Positions 51,663-60,175 of a DNA stretch of 64,000 bases are shown here, in pieces. The DNA is taken from positions 186,001-250,000 of the forward strand of contig NZ_JAQQWU010000001.1 of the NCBI RefSeq assembly GCF_028610625.1, read 5' to 3'. The stretch's first letter is position 1; each line of letters opens with the position of its first letter. Origin of the DNA: Guptibacillus spartinae (GTDB taxonomy: Bacteria > Bacillota > Bacilli > Bacillales > Guptibacillaceae). A model generated the notes under the pieces. It saw only the letters and a program-made list of their open reading frames with translations. It had not been told where the DNA came from and ran no database searches. A program made the translations under genes and the position numbers.

Positions 51663-51850
51663 AGAAGCTCCTTTGAAAAGTGTCTTTTTGGTATAGCACC
51701 TACAAGCTTATTGTACATGGCATAAGATTAAGTGTCTATTTTGTCATATTAAAATTTTGACAAGAATGTTAAAAGGAAACGATAGTCGTTTGAGGAATAA
51801 TTAAGAAGGGTACACTTTAACTATCATTCCATTGGAGGTGGCAGTCGATT

Positions 51851-52168
51851 ATGACTAAGAAACAAACATGGCTAATATCAAGTATTGCGGCAGGGACAAT
51901 CGGCATTTCATCCTATTTGTTAAAGGATGAAGAAAAGAGAGCGAAATTAAAAACAAAAGCAAACGGATTGCGTAAGCAGGTGACAAAGAAATTCAGTGAC
52001 AGCTTGCCAATCGAAAAAGCAGGAAACCCTACAACTCCTGATCAATCTGAGGATAGCGGAGATAGCAAGATGGTTTATGAAGGATCACAGTTTCCAACGC
52101 AGTACTATAATAAATTAGAAAACATGAAATCAGTTGAAAAAAGTCACGAAGAGCAAGTGAAAAATTAA
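51851..52168 (+). CDS. Small membrane-anchored protein of unknown function
   Basis: A 105-residue protein with one N-terminal membrane-like segment (TWLISSIAAGTIGISSYLL), then a basic stretch (DEEKRAKLKTKANGLRKQVTKK) and a polar, acidic tail. The layout resembles the YtxH-type small proteins of Bacillaceae, but I cannot place it in a named family. GGAGGTGGCAG lies before ATG 51851. It is a single gene between yitU and yitV. Confidence 0.65.
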   Translation: MTKKQTWLISSIAAGTIGISSYLLKDEEKRAKLKTKANGLRKQVTKKFSDSLPIEKAGNPTTPDQSEDSGDSKMVYEGSQFPTQYYNKLENMKSVEKSHEEQVKN

Positions 52169-52289
52169 TGAACTTGACATGCAAGCGTAGCTTGCATGTT
52201 TTTCTTTGCTAGTCCTCCTTTAAATTTCTCATGTAACCATATGAGTGGTACGATAGATAGGACGGTTACAAGAGGAAAGGGGTAAGTTC

Positions 52290-53057
52290 ATGATTACAAT
52301 TGTAAATGAATACATAGAGAATATACCCGTTCTACATATCGTAGACAGGGAACTTGCGGAGAAGAAACTTCCGCTCGTTATGTTTCAACACGGTTTTACT
52401 AGTGCAAAAGAACACAACCTCCATATAGCTTATCTTCTAGCGGAAGAGGGATATCGCGTTCTACTTCCTGATGCTGTTCATCACGGAGAACGTGAAAATG
52501 ATTTATCTGGGAAAAAGCGTCAGTATGTGTTTTGGGAAATTGTCATTCAAAGTTTAACGGAACTTGACCAACTGAGACAGCATCTCGTTGATCGCAATCT
52601 TGTCCAAGAAGACCGAATCGGCATGTCCGGAACCTCAATGGGAGGCATTCTTACGTTCGGGGCCCTTACGCAATACCCATGGATTAAGGCGGCTGTGTCA
52701 TTAATGGGTTCACCGTCTTACTTCAAGTTGGCAAACGCTCAAATTCGTTATTTGAAAGAAGAAGGATTCAGTCTACCAATTTCTGAAGAAGAAATGAAAA
52801 AACAAATTGAAGGCTTACAATCTTATGACCTTTCTTTACAAGAAGATAAACTTGATGGACGTCCACTTATGATGTGGCACAGTACGGTTGACAAGGTCGT
52901 TCCATACACCCTTACTTATGATTTCTATCATCAAATTAAACCGCTTTATAAAGGGAAGGAAGAGGATCTTAAATTTATTAAAGATGAGACATCCGGCCAT
53001 AAAGTTTCAAGAGAAGCCGTTCTGGCCTTAGTGGATTGGTTTAAAACTCATTTATAG
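52290..53057 (+). CDS. yitV: Alpha/beta hydrolase YitV (S9-like)
   Basis: A 255-residue alpha/beta hydrolase. The oxyanion region is FQHGFTSAKEHN, the nucleophile elbow GMSGTSMGGILTFG, the acid lies in HSTVDKVVPY, and the histidine in ETSGHKVSREAV. All three catalytic residues appear present. It resembles B. subtilis YitV, annotated as an esterase or peptidase; the substrate is unknown. AAAGGGG precedes ATG 52290. Followed by yitW as in B. subtilis. Confidence 0.87.
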   Translation: MITIVNEYIENIPVLHIVDRELAEKKLPLVMFQHGFTSAKEHNLHIAYLLAEEGYRVLLPDAVHHGERENDLSGKKRQYVFWEIVIQSLTELDQLRQHLVDRNLVQEDRIGMSGTSMGGILTFGALTQYPWIKAAVSLMGSPSYFKLANAQIRYLKEEGFSLPISEEEMKKQIEGLQSYDLSLQEDKLDGRPLMMWHSTVDKVVPYTLTYDFYHQIKPLYKGKEEDLKFIKDETSGHKVSREAVLALVDWFKTHL

Positions 53058-53138
53058 AATTAAGGCTTTTCGGTTTAAGTTAAATCTGAATTTGTTATAA
53101 TGAAAGTTGGAAGCACTTGAATGAAAGGAGAGATTGCC

Positions 53139-53459
53139 ATGTCTGATCAAACTGATCAAGAAATGAGAGATAAATTATTTGAAGCTCTTGAGAACGTGAT
53201 TGACCCTGAGCTTGGTATAGACATCGTAAACCTTGGTCTCGTCTACGAAGCCGATCTTAACGATGAAGGTGTAGCGCAAGTCGTTATGACACTAACTGCA
53301 ATGGGTTGCCCATTAGCAGGTACTATCGTCAACGATGTAAAGCGTGCCCTATCCGATGTGGAGGAAGTGAACGATGCTGATGTTAACATCGTTTGGAACC
53401 CACCTTGGTCTAAAGATAATATGTCACGCTACGCTAAGATTGCACTTGGTATTACGTGA
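53139..53459 (+). CDS. yitW: MIP18-family protein YitW (iron-sulphur assembly)
   Basis: A 106-residue DUF59/MIP18 protein. The family core ALENVIDPELGIDIVNLGLV and LTAMGCPLAG, with the conserved Cys, are present, as is the C-terminal WNPPWSKDNMS. Such proteins (SufT, PaaD, Cia2) help insert iron-sulphur clusters. ATG 53139 is behind AAAGGAGA; the frame extends to 53121 without a site. Confidence 0.93.
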   Translation: MSDQTDQEMRDKLFEALENVIDPELGIDIVNLGLVYEADLNDEGVAQVVMTLTAMGCPLAGTIVNDVKRALSDVEEVNDADVNIVWNPPWSKDNMSRYAKIALGIT

Positions 53460-53468
53460 TCATATGAG

Positions 53469-53499
53469 AAAAGGAAGAGGGAGCTCCCTCTTCCTTTTT
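53469..53499. terminator. Bidirectional terminator between yitW and the LysM/GH18 gene
   Basis: AAAAGGAAGAGGGAG followed directly by its complement CTCCCTCTTCCTTTT makes a perfect 15-bp stem between convergent genes. Confidence 0.88.
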
Positions 53500-53545
53500 G
53501 TATGGTGAAGGAATGTAATTAAGCAAATATAATAAAATGACATTT

Positions 53546-55225
53546 CTATTCTGTGCGCTCAACGATGATTTTTTCATTAATCATCTTCCAAATCGCAGGG
53601 TCCTCCATCCCGAGTCGCCATAAGGCTACGCCCTGGACACCAAGTTCATCGGCTAAGCGAATTTTCGCTTCAATACTTTGTTCGTTTTCAAACCAGACTT
53701 CGTGCTTATTTCCTTCCTCGTCAGTATAGCGAAAGAAAGGCGTTTTCCGTTCTTCATCAAATTTAACTTCTGCGTTATATTTCTTTTGTAATTTCATTGC
53801 CATATCATACGTAACGTACGTGCTTTTATCCTTATCGAGATTAAAGTCAAATCCAAACACAGATATAGCGGAAACTAACTTTTCAGGTGGAATTCTCGTT
53901 TTGGCATATGTCATGACTTTTTCCATCCATCCGGCCGTCACGGCGGGACCTGGAGGGCTACCTGGCCAGCCAAATTCGTTGTATAGCATCACGATAAACT
54001 GATCCACAGCTTTGCCGATCTCAGCATAATTAAATGGATCTGAAAATGGGTTGACCAGTTCATCCGAAGCTCTTGATGGAACACTTGCTGAGAAGAAATA
54101 CCCTTTCTTATGAAGTTCTTCCCCGATTGTCTGGTAAAGAAGCGTTAGTTTATCTGCATCTTCAATATAGACATCTTCAATGTCAATATCGACTCCATCA
54201 AAATTATATTTTTCGATTAATTTCACGAGGTTCTTTGCAAATGCTCTTCGGTTTTCCTCGCTTGAAACGAGTGTCTGGACCACTTTCTTACTTGGTTCGG
54301 TGTCTCCCCTTTTATACAGTAAGTTATGCACAACTGGCATGATTTTGATGTTTTGATCGTGAGCTAGCTGAACAAGCTTCTCGATTTCTCTGTCGCTAAA
54401 CTTACCGAACTTCTCAATCGTTGTTGGATTTTCCTGGCTAATCCGAAAAAGAAACAGTGCCAGCTGCGAAAGTGCGGAACGATTTGATACAAATGATTTA
54501 TAAGATGACGGGAGCGACGGGCCTTCTTCGAGCGTATAGTAACCGATAATCCGAGATACCGGCTTTTCATCTCCATGCGGTTTAAATGTAACGAGGCTAT
54601 CTGATATCCACCCAGTCGTACCATCATAAAGCTGTACTTTGTACCAATTTCCTCGAATGCCTTCAACCGCAAATTTCGCTCCAGTCCTCATTTGAGCAAT
54701 GATGTTATACCCTTTACCTGGACCCGTTCTCACGTTCGCTCGATCTGCTTTTACTACGACTTCTGTATAGATTGGGATCTTTAACGTTTGCCCGATCGAA
54801 AGGGCATCTGATGATAAATCATTTAACGACTGAATGCTTTGAACTGTTGTACCATAATTTTGGGCAATGCTGTAGAGGCTATCTCCTGCTTTAACTGTAT
54901 AGTCAATTCGCATTGACCGAGTACGATTAAGAGGGATTTCAAGCTGTTGCCCAACATAAATGAGATTAGAGGGGAGTTGATTTAGCTCTCTCACTTCTTC
55001 GACTGGAACTTGATAACGCTCTGATATGCTTAGTAATGTATCGCCTTGTTTCACTGTATACGAATAATTTCTTGAAGATGAAGGGATGCGAAGCATTTGT
55101 CCGACATAAATAATGTTTGAATTAAGCTGATTTATTTGTTTGATTTCATTGACGGATTGCTCGTGCGTTTCTGCAATTTTAAGTAGCGTATCGCCAGGTT
55201 GAACCCAGTACTCTCTTTGAGGCAT
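53546..55225 (-). CDS. LysM-SH3-GH18 spore-cortex-type hydrolase
   Basis: A 559-residue protein. Three LysM domains (about 1-50, 52-98, 105-152, each with a PGDTL/QGDTL/AGDSL start and a VGQML/VGQQL/IGQTL end) are followed by a bacterial SH3 domain (ANVRTGPGKGYN, GWISDSLV) and a GH18 domain with the catalytic FDGVDIDIED. Relatives with LysM-GH18 (YaaH/SleL, YdhD) are spore coat or germination enzymes that cut cortex. The added SH3 domain is less usual. No signal peptide is seen from ATG 55225 (AAAGGAGTGAGG), in keeping with deposition by the mother cell. Confidence 0.85.
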   Translation of the reverse strand: MPQREYWVQPGDTLLKIAETHEQSVNEIKQINQLNSNIIYVGQMLRIPSSSRNYSYTVKQGDTLLSISERYQVPVEEVRELNQLPSNLIYVGQQLEIPLNRTRSMRIDYTVKAGDSLYSIAQNYGTTVQSIQSLNDLSSDALSIGQTLKIPIYTEVVVKADRANVRTGPGKGYNIIAQMRTGAKFAVEGIRGNWYKVQLYDGTTGWISDSLVTFKPHGDEKPVSRIIGYYTLEEGPSLPSSYKSFVSNRSALSQLALFLFRISQENPTTIEKFGKFSDREIEKLVQLAHDQNIKIMPVVHNLLYKRGDTEPSKKVVQTLVSSEENRRAFAKNLVKLIEKYNFDGVDIDIEDVYIEDADKLTLLYQTIGEELHKKGYFFSASVPSRASDELVNPFSDPFNYAEIGKAVDQFIVMLYNEFGWPGSPPGPAVTAGWMEKVMTYAKTRIPPEKLVSAISVFGFDFNLDKDKSTYVTYDMAMKLQKKYNAEVKFDEERKTPFFRYTDEEGNKHEVWFENEQSIEAKIRLADELGVQGVALWRLGMEDPAIWKMINEKIIVERTE

Positions 55226-55363
55226 GATCCTCACTCCTTTCCATATAAGATGCATCACTAACAATCTATTCACCACCCTCTCCGTTCATTCAAGTTTTCC
55301 ATTGAAACGAATGCGTAAATCTTTGTTACAATGAAGAGGAAAATGTGAACAGATGGAGATGAG

Positions 55364-56626
55364 ATGATGGTCGAGAGAAGAAAACCAATCACTGTGGAGG
55401 AAGCTGTTCAAAAGGTAATGAAACTCTCTTATGAGGGCTCGATTGAAACGATTCCTTTAGAAGAAAGCGATGGGCGTTATCTAGGTGTTTCGCTTAAAGC
55501 CGATCATGACGTTCCACCGTTTGATCGTTCTCCTTATGACGGGTTTGCAATTCGAGCAGAAGATACATATGAGGCTTCGAAAGAAAGTCCAGTGAAGTTA
55601 AAAGTAATCGAGAAAATAGGAGCGGGGTCGGTTGCTTCCAAAGTTCCAAAGAAGAATGAGGCAATCCGGATTATGACGGGTGCGGCCATACCTGAAGGAA
55701 CAAACGCAGTCATTATGCTTGAGCTCGTTCGAGAAATGGAGGAAGAGGAGCAGCCGTTTATACAGGTGAAACGAAAAGTAGGGAAAGGAGATAACCTTTC
55801 TCTTCGAGGAGAAGATACGCAGGAAGGAACCGTCCTTATCGAAAAAGGAACACGTATTTCTCCTGGTGTGAAAGCTCTCCTGGCAACATTTGGTTATGCC
55901 AATGTTCCAGTAGCTCGTAAACCTGAAGTGGGTATATTCGCGACTGGTACAGAGCTTCTCGATCCAGAAGAAGAACTTCAACCGGGGAAAATTCGAAACA
56001 GCAACTCTCCAATGATAGAAGGACAGGTGAAGGATGCAGGGGCCACGCCGCTTTATTTTGGAAAGTTAGAAGATGATTTTGACACTTGTTTTTCATCCAT
56101 CAAAAGCGCATTAAATAAAGTGGATCTCCTTATTACAACAGGAGGCGTATCCGTAGGCGATTACGATTACCTGCCAGCCATTTATGAAAAACTCGGTGCT
56201 ACTGTGTTATTTAATAAAGTAGGCATGAGACCAGGAAGCGTGACAACCGTTGCTGAATGGAATGGAAAATTGTTATTTGGTCTTTCGGGAAATCCTTCTG
56301 CATGTTTTGTAGGATTTGAATTGTTCACAAGACCGATCATCAGGCGGGCGCTTTTTTCGAAGTATCCATATCGTCAGAAAAGCAAAGGAGAACTGTTAAC
56401 AGACTTTCCAAAACCCAATCCTTTCACAAGGTTTGTACGAAGTCGGACAGAGGAGAAGAATGGACGAATTTACGTAAAGCCGACAGGACTTGATAAATCA
56501 GGAAGCGTGACCTCTCTTGCTGAAGCAAATGCGTTTACCGTTTTACCAGGTGGAACGCGTGGTTTTGCAGCTGGTGATACGGTTGAACTCCTTCACCTAC
56601 GTGAGGAAGGATCAGCTACGTGGTAA
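55364..56626 (+). CDS. moeA: Molybdopterin molybdenumtransferase MoeA
   Basis: A 420-residue MoeA, which inserts molybdate into adenylylated molybdopterin. Typical segments are PPFDRSPYDGFAIRAEDT, IRIMTGAAIPEGTNAVIMLE, IFATGTELLDPEEE-QPGKIRNSNS, TTGGVSVGDYDYLP and FGLSGNPSACFVGFELF. Full length and very close to B. subtilis MoeA in layout. First of moeA-mobB-moaE-moaD; ends with a 7-base overlap with mobB. The other cofactor genes (moaA, moaC, mobA) are not in the window. Confidence 0.95.
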   Translation: MMVERRKPITVEEAVQKVMKLSYEGSIETIPLEESDGRYLGVSLKADHDVPPFDRSPYDGFAIRAEDTYEASKESPVKLKVIEKIGAGSVASKVPKKNEAIRIMTGAAIPEGTNAVIMLELVREMEEEEQPFIQVKRKVGKGDNLSLRGEDTQEGTVLIEKGTRISPGVKALLATFGYANVPVARKPEVGIFATGTELLDPEEELQPGKIRNSNSPMIEGQVKDAGATPLYFGKLEDDFDTCFSSIKSALNKVDLLITTGGVSVGDYDYLPAIYEKLGATVLFNKVGMRPGSVTTVAEWNGKLLFGLSGNPSACFVGFELFTRPIIRRALFSKYPYRQKSKGELLTDFPKPNPFTRFVRSRTEEKNGRIYVKPTGLDKSGSVTSLAEANAFTVLPGGTRGFAAGDTVELLHLREEGSATW

Positions 56627-57123
56627 AAACACCGGTCATTCAAGTGGTAGGCTATCAGAATAGTGGAAAGACGCTTTTTGCTGAAAAATTTATTGAACAA
56701 GCTACAGCTCAAGATATAAAAGTAGGCGTGATCAAGCATCATGGGCACGGCACGCCTGATGTGTACGATCAGAAAAAGGATAGTGGCCGCCATCGGAGAG
56801 CTGGGGCTGTGGTTACGGGGGTAAGTGGTGGTGGAATGATCTCCGTTCAAGCTACCCAAGAAACAGAGTGGGAGCTTGAAAAGTTAGTTCCTTTATATGA
56901 TTCCTTTGATCTTGATCTTATTTTAGTGGAAGGGTTTAAGGAAGAGAGATATCCGAAAATTGTGCTACTACGAGATAAAAGAGACATGAACTTGCTGAAC
57001 AAAAAACACGTCATAGCAACGATCCTGAAAGAAGTTCTCGATGTTTCTGTAGACAATAGCTACCACTATGATCAAATGAATGACTGTATAAAACATGTGT
57101 TGAAAGATGTTAGGGGAGGGTAA
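56620..57123 (+). CDS. mobB: Molybdopterin-guanine dinucleotide biosynthesis protein MobB
   Basis: A 167-residue P-loop GTPase. Walker A is VVGYQNSGKTLFAEKFI; the family's VGVIKHHGHG, DSGRHRRAGA and LILVEGFKEERYPKI follow. It assists MobA in making the guanine dinucleotide form of the cofactor, used by nitrate reductase. Start GTG 56620 overlaps the end of moeA; the GGAAGG site lies inside moeA. moaE starts two bases after its stop. Confidence 0.93.
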   Translation: MVKTPVIQVVGYQNSGKTLFAEKFIEQATAQDIKVGVIKHHGHGTPDVYDQKKDSGRHRRAGAVVTGVSGGGMISVQATQETEWELEKLVPLYDSFDLDLILVEGFKEERYPKIVLLRDKRDMNLLNKKHVIATILKEVLDVSVDNSYHYDQMNDCIKHVLKDVRGG

Positions 57124-57125
57124 GA

Positions 57126-57587
57126 ATGGAATTTTATAAGATAACCGCTGATGAAATTGATGTCAATCAAGTGATAACGAGCGTAATCCGCCCTGAGGCC
57201 GGGGCAATCAACACGTTTATTGGGACTGTAAGAGAATTTACTGGCGAAAAGCAGACTGTTTCGCTACAGTATGAAGCCTATCCTTCAATGGCTGAAAAAC
57301 AGCTGACACGAATTGGAGTAGAAATTCATGAGCAGTGGCCTGGTGTCCAAACATCGATTGTTCATCGAATCGGAAAATTAGCGATAAGTGATATTGCCGT
57401 AGTGATTGCTGTCGCATCCCCACATCGTGCGGAAAGTTATGAAGCAAGTCGCTATGCGATTGAGCGGATTAAGGAGATCGTCCCCATTTGGAAAAAGGAA
57501 TACTGGACTGATGGAGAAGAATGGATTGGAGATCAACTTGAAACTACATCATTCAAAAACGGAGTGCCGAAGGAGGAGAAAGAATGA
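57126..57587 (+). CDS. moaE: Molybdopterin synthase catalytic subunit MoaE
   Basis: A 153-residue MoaE: AINTFIGTVREFTGEK, LQYEAYPSMAEKQL, VVIAVASPHRAESYEASRYA, and the catalytic-lysine region VPIWKKEYW-DGEEWI. With MoaD it converts precursor Z to molybdopterin. GGGGAGGG precedes ATG 57126; the stop overlaps the moaD start by four bases (ATGA), which couples the two subunits. Confidence 0.95.
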   Translation: MEFYKITADEIDVNQVITSVIRPEAGAINTFIGTVREFTGEKQTVSLQYEAYPSMAEKQLTRIGVEIHEQWPGVQTSIVHRIGKLAISDIAVVIAVASPHRAESYEASRYAIERIKEIVPIWKKEYWTDGEEWIGDQLETTSFKNGVPKEEKE

Positions 57588-57817
57588 TTACCGTTCTTTT
57601 CTTTGCGAAACAGCAGGAACAAATAGGATTAGACAAGATCGAACGTGCCGAATCACAACTCGCTGTAGCGGAACTGAAACAAAAACTAATTGAGGACTAT
57701 CCACAGTTAACTCTCGATCATACAATGATCGCGATTAATGAAGAATACGCGGATGAGGATCAAGTTGTAAACGATCAAGATGTTGTTGCGTTTATACCTC
57801 CAGTGAGTGGAGGATGA
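57584..57817 (+). CDS. moaD: Molybdopterin synthase sulphur carrier MoaD
   Basis: A 77-residue ubiquitin-fold protein that ends in the required Gly-Gly (IPPVSGG) which carries the thiocarboxylate. VLFFAKQQEQIG and the NEEYADEDQVV segment are typical. It is the last gene of the molybdenum cofactor unit, followed by a terminator. Confidence 0.94.
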   Translation: MITVLFFAKQQEQIGLDKIERAESQLAVAELKQKLIEDYPQLTLDHTMIAINEEYADEDQVVNDQDVVAFIPPVSGG

Positions 57818-57822
57818 AAAGG

Positions 57823-57848
57823 AAAAACACCCCTCGGGGTGTTTTTTT
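57823..57848 (+). terminator. Terminator after moaD
   Basis: AAAAACACCCC pairs with GGGGTGTTTTT around a short CTC centre, followed by more T. It ends moeA-mobB-moaE-moaD. Confidence 0.88.
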
Positions 57849-57860
57849 GTTAATTTACGG

Positions 57861-57961
57861 TTTCGCGGAATTATTTGTTTTTTCGCGGAAATATCATTCA
57901 ATTTCGCGGAATAAATCAGGATATCGCGGAATTATTTGAAATATCGCGGAAATACGAGACT
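57861..57961. repeat. Degenerate tandem repeat T(T/A)TCGCGGAA, period 20 nt
   Basis: Five units start at 57861, 57881, 57902, 57922 and 57942, each beginning T(T/A)TCGCGGAA followed by an AT-rich variable tail. Spacings are 20, 21, 20 and 20 nt. The array lies between the moaD terminator and the hairpin array. Confidence 0.85.
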
Positions 57962-57971
57962 CCGCTTTTTC

Positions 57972-58574
57972 CTGAGATCCAGCTGCAGCGCCCAGACACT
58001 CGGTCACTTCACCTTTTCATCCGAACACAAAGACCGTGTTCAAATGAAAAGGCTCCAGTGCCTGCCGTGTCTAAACGGGCGCTTCCGCTTTTCCTGAGAT
58101 CCAGCTGCGCGGGCCAAATCCTCCGGCTGTTTCGCTCTGTAGATTGAGACAAAAAGCGTCTCATTCGACAGAGCTCCAACATCCTGCGGATTTAAGCAGG
58201 CCCGCTCCGCTCTTCAATGATCCAGCTGCGACTCGCAGAAACTGCGATATTTCGCTCTTTCACCAGAACACAAAGGGCGTGTTCTAGTTCAAGAGCTCCA
58301 ATATCTCCGTTTCTAAACGCTTGTCTCCGCTTTTCTGTCTAGCTGCAGTGGGCAGGGTCTCGATCGCTTCACCCCATAAAATGAACACAAAGACCGTGTT
58401 CTTTTTATGGGGCTCCAGCGCTTGTCGACCCTAAGCGCCCACTTCCGCTTTTCAATGATCCAGCTGCAGCGCCCAGACACTCGGTCACTTCACCTTTTCA
58501 TCCGAACACAAAGACCGTGTTCAAATGAAAAGGTTCCAGTGCCTGCCGTGTCTAAACGGGCGCTTCCGCTTTTC
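57972..58574 (-). repeat. Array of five 118-122-nt hairpin repeats
   Basis: Units: 57972-58093, 58094-58215, 58216-58335, 58336-58453 and 58454-58574; a fragment lies at 57960-57971. The first and fifth units are almost identical. In the first, the outer stem is GCGCCC/GGGCGC (57988-57993, 58077-58082) plus AGACAC/GTGTCT; the second stem CACT/AGTG (58005-58008, 58057-58060); the third CCTTTTCAT/ATGAAAAGG (58012-58020, 58044-58052); and the apical stem GAACAC/GTGTTC (58023-58028, 58036-58041). Other units keep the pairing with different bases. On the minus strand the array starts with GAAAAGCGG directly after the fnr TAG stop. Confidence 0.92.
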
Positions 58575-59264
58575 CTACAACCTACAAATTGTGATTGGGC
58601 AGTCTTCGCAGTGGATGGCGCAGCGGAGGAATTCGAGGTTGTGGATGGTGATTTTTCCCTGGTTGACGGTGATGATGTTGGCTTTTTTAAGTTCACTTAG
58701 GATACGGTTGACGCTTTCTCTCGTTAGACCACAAAAGTTACCTAGTTCCTGATTGGTTAGTGGAATATCAATGAGAATATCGTCTTGCTGATGGACGCCG
58801 TATGTATTGGATAATCGGATGAGGGTGGAGTAAAGAGCTCCTTTTTTACCGTGTAGCAAAAGGTCTCGGAATTTTGATTGGTTTTTTCTGAAATTTTCTC
58901 CCATGAATTTCATGAACTCGGTAGCGAGCAAGGCATCGTTTGTGAGTGTTTTTTCAAGATGAGCTTGTTTAACGAAAGTCGCTTTTACCTCATCGACCGC
59001 CCATGCATTTGCAGAGAAGTTAAGTTGGCCTGTATATAGCGCGAGTTCACCGATGAGGTCACCGGGCTGACAAATTTGAAGTGTTAGTTCTCTGCCTTCT
59101 GATGTGATTTTATTTAACCGCACATTTCCAGATTGAATCAGAAAAAGGCGATCTGCTTTCATTCCATCCATATAAAGTGGTTCGTCTTTTTGAAATAAAG
59201 TGGACTCGCCTTCTTCCGCAATCCACTTTTTCAGGGCGTCAGAGTTGATTGGATCTTTATTCAT
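58575..59264 (-). CDS. fnr: Anaerobic regulator Fnr (Crp/Fnr family, Bacillus type)
   Basis: A 229-residue regulator. A cyclic-nucleotide-like sensor fold (LFLIQSGNVRLNKITSEGRE, GDLIGELALYTG), the long dimer helix with RDLLLHGKKGALYSTLIRLS, a winged helix with NQELGNFCGLTRESVNRILS, and a C-terminal cysteine cluster LRCAIHCEDCPITIC. C219, C222 and C227 match the three cysteines that hold the iron-sulphur cluster in B. subtilis Fnr, and D134 in FRDLLL is the likely fourth ligand. It activates nitrate respiration when oxygen is absent, which fits the neighbouring molybdenum cofactor genes. Convergent with moaD. Confidence 0.93.
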   Translation of the reverse strand: MNKDPINSDALKKWIAEEGESTLFQKDEPLYMDGMKADRLFLIQSGNVRLNKITSEGRELTLQICQPGDLIGELALYTGQLNFSANAWAVDEVKATFVKQAHLEKTLTNDALLATEFMKFMGENFRKNQSKFRDLLLHGKKGALYSTLIRLSNTYGVHQQDDILIDIPLTNQELGNFCGLTRESVNRILSELKKANIITVNQGKITIHNLEFLRCAIHCEDCPITICRL

Positions 59265-59360
59265 TTTTAGCCTCCCTGGATCAATTTACGTACTAGTATC
59301 CTACTTCACCTTTCTCCACGACAACCGTGATCTCCTTGCCGTTGTCATATTCTATATACA

Positions 59361-59390
59361 AAAAAACCGGCTTAAGCCGGTTAAAAAATA
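59361..59390. terminator. Terminator of uppP
   Basis: The perfect palindrome AACCGGCTTAAGCCGGTT (59365-59382) is flanked by A and T tracts and overlaps the uppP stop codon. Confidence 0.8.
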
Positions 59391-60175
59391 AGTACGAGCG
59401 CTCCTACAATAAAGCAGTAGATCGAGAAATAAATTAAATTTCCTCGTGCCATAATATTCATAAACCATTTCAACGAGTAGTAAGAAGCGGTAAGTGACAA
59501 TAAAAAGGCTACGATGTAGGGAATGAGCATGTCACCAAATTGAAGATCCCCTATGCTTAAGATCATGGAACCTACGCTAACTGGGATGAACAATAGAAAT
59601 GAAAAACGGAGCGCTGTTTCTTGTTTCATTCCTAGTCCCATGGCGGCTACAATCGTGGCCCCAGAACGACTAATTCCAGGAATCAAAGCAACAGCTTGAG
59701 CTAATCCTACAATGAATGCATCTTTAAAGTTAAGAGAAGATTCGCCTTTTGATCCGCGTAAGTTACGGATAAGCCAAAGCGCGATACCTGTAACAATCAA
59801 AGTAGCTCCGACTACTTTAAGACCTTTTAAATGCTCACCAATAAAGTCATCGAACAAAATGCCAAGAACAGCTGCCGGAATTGTAGCAACGATCAGATAT
59901 ACGATGAACATAAATTCGCTTTTTGATTCTTTATCACGTGAAACGACATAGCGTACACCATGAGAAGTGAGACGAATGAGATCGTTTCGGTAAATGAGAA
60001 GTACCGCAAGTAAAGAGGCGAAATTCATTAATATCTCGAAGCTTAGTCCTTTGATTTCCAATCCAAATAGTTTTTGCGCTATGACGAGATGTCCACTTGA
60101 TGAAATCGGAATGGGTTCAGTGAAGCCTTGTAGTAAACCAAGAAATGCGTATTTAAGTAATTCCAACAGTTCCAT
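59381..60175 (-). CDS. uppP: Undecaprenyl-diphosphatase UppP/BacA
   Basis: A 264-residue membrane phosphatase that recycles the lipid carrier for cell wall synthesis; excess confers bacitracin tolerance. Active-site motifs are [17 protein letters not shown] near the N-terminus and [19 protein letters not shown] in the second half, with about eight membrane helices. ATG 60175 (MELLELLKY) is ten bases behind GGAGG; the frame runs back to 60217. Confidence 0.95.
   Translation of the reverse strand: MELLELLKYAFLGLLQGFTEPIPISSSGHLVIAQKLFGLEIKGLSFEILMNFASLLAVLLIYRNDLIRLTSHGVRYVVSRDKESKSEFMFIVYLIVATIPAAVLGILFDDFIGEHLKGLKVVGATLIVTGIALWLIRNLRGSKGESSLNFKDAFIVGLAQAVALIPGISRSGATIVAAMGLGMKQETALRFSFLLFIPVSVGSMILSIGDLQFGDMLIPYIVAFLLSLTASYYSLKWFMNIMARGNLIYFSIYCFIVGALVLIF

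Noticed and set aside
57972-58574. CRISPR array
   Set aside because: Units are about 120 nt, each internally self-complementary, with no short repeat alternating with unique spacers and no cas genes.
57875-58700. Two overlapping ORFs with the shared peptide RPDTRSLHLFIRTQRPCSNE
   Set aside because: They are translations of the hairpin repeat itself: the shared peptide comes from the near-identical units at 57972 and 58454. No ribosome binding site fits, and one runs antisense into fnr.
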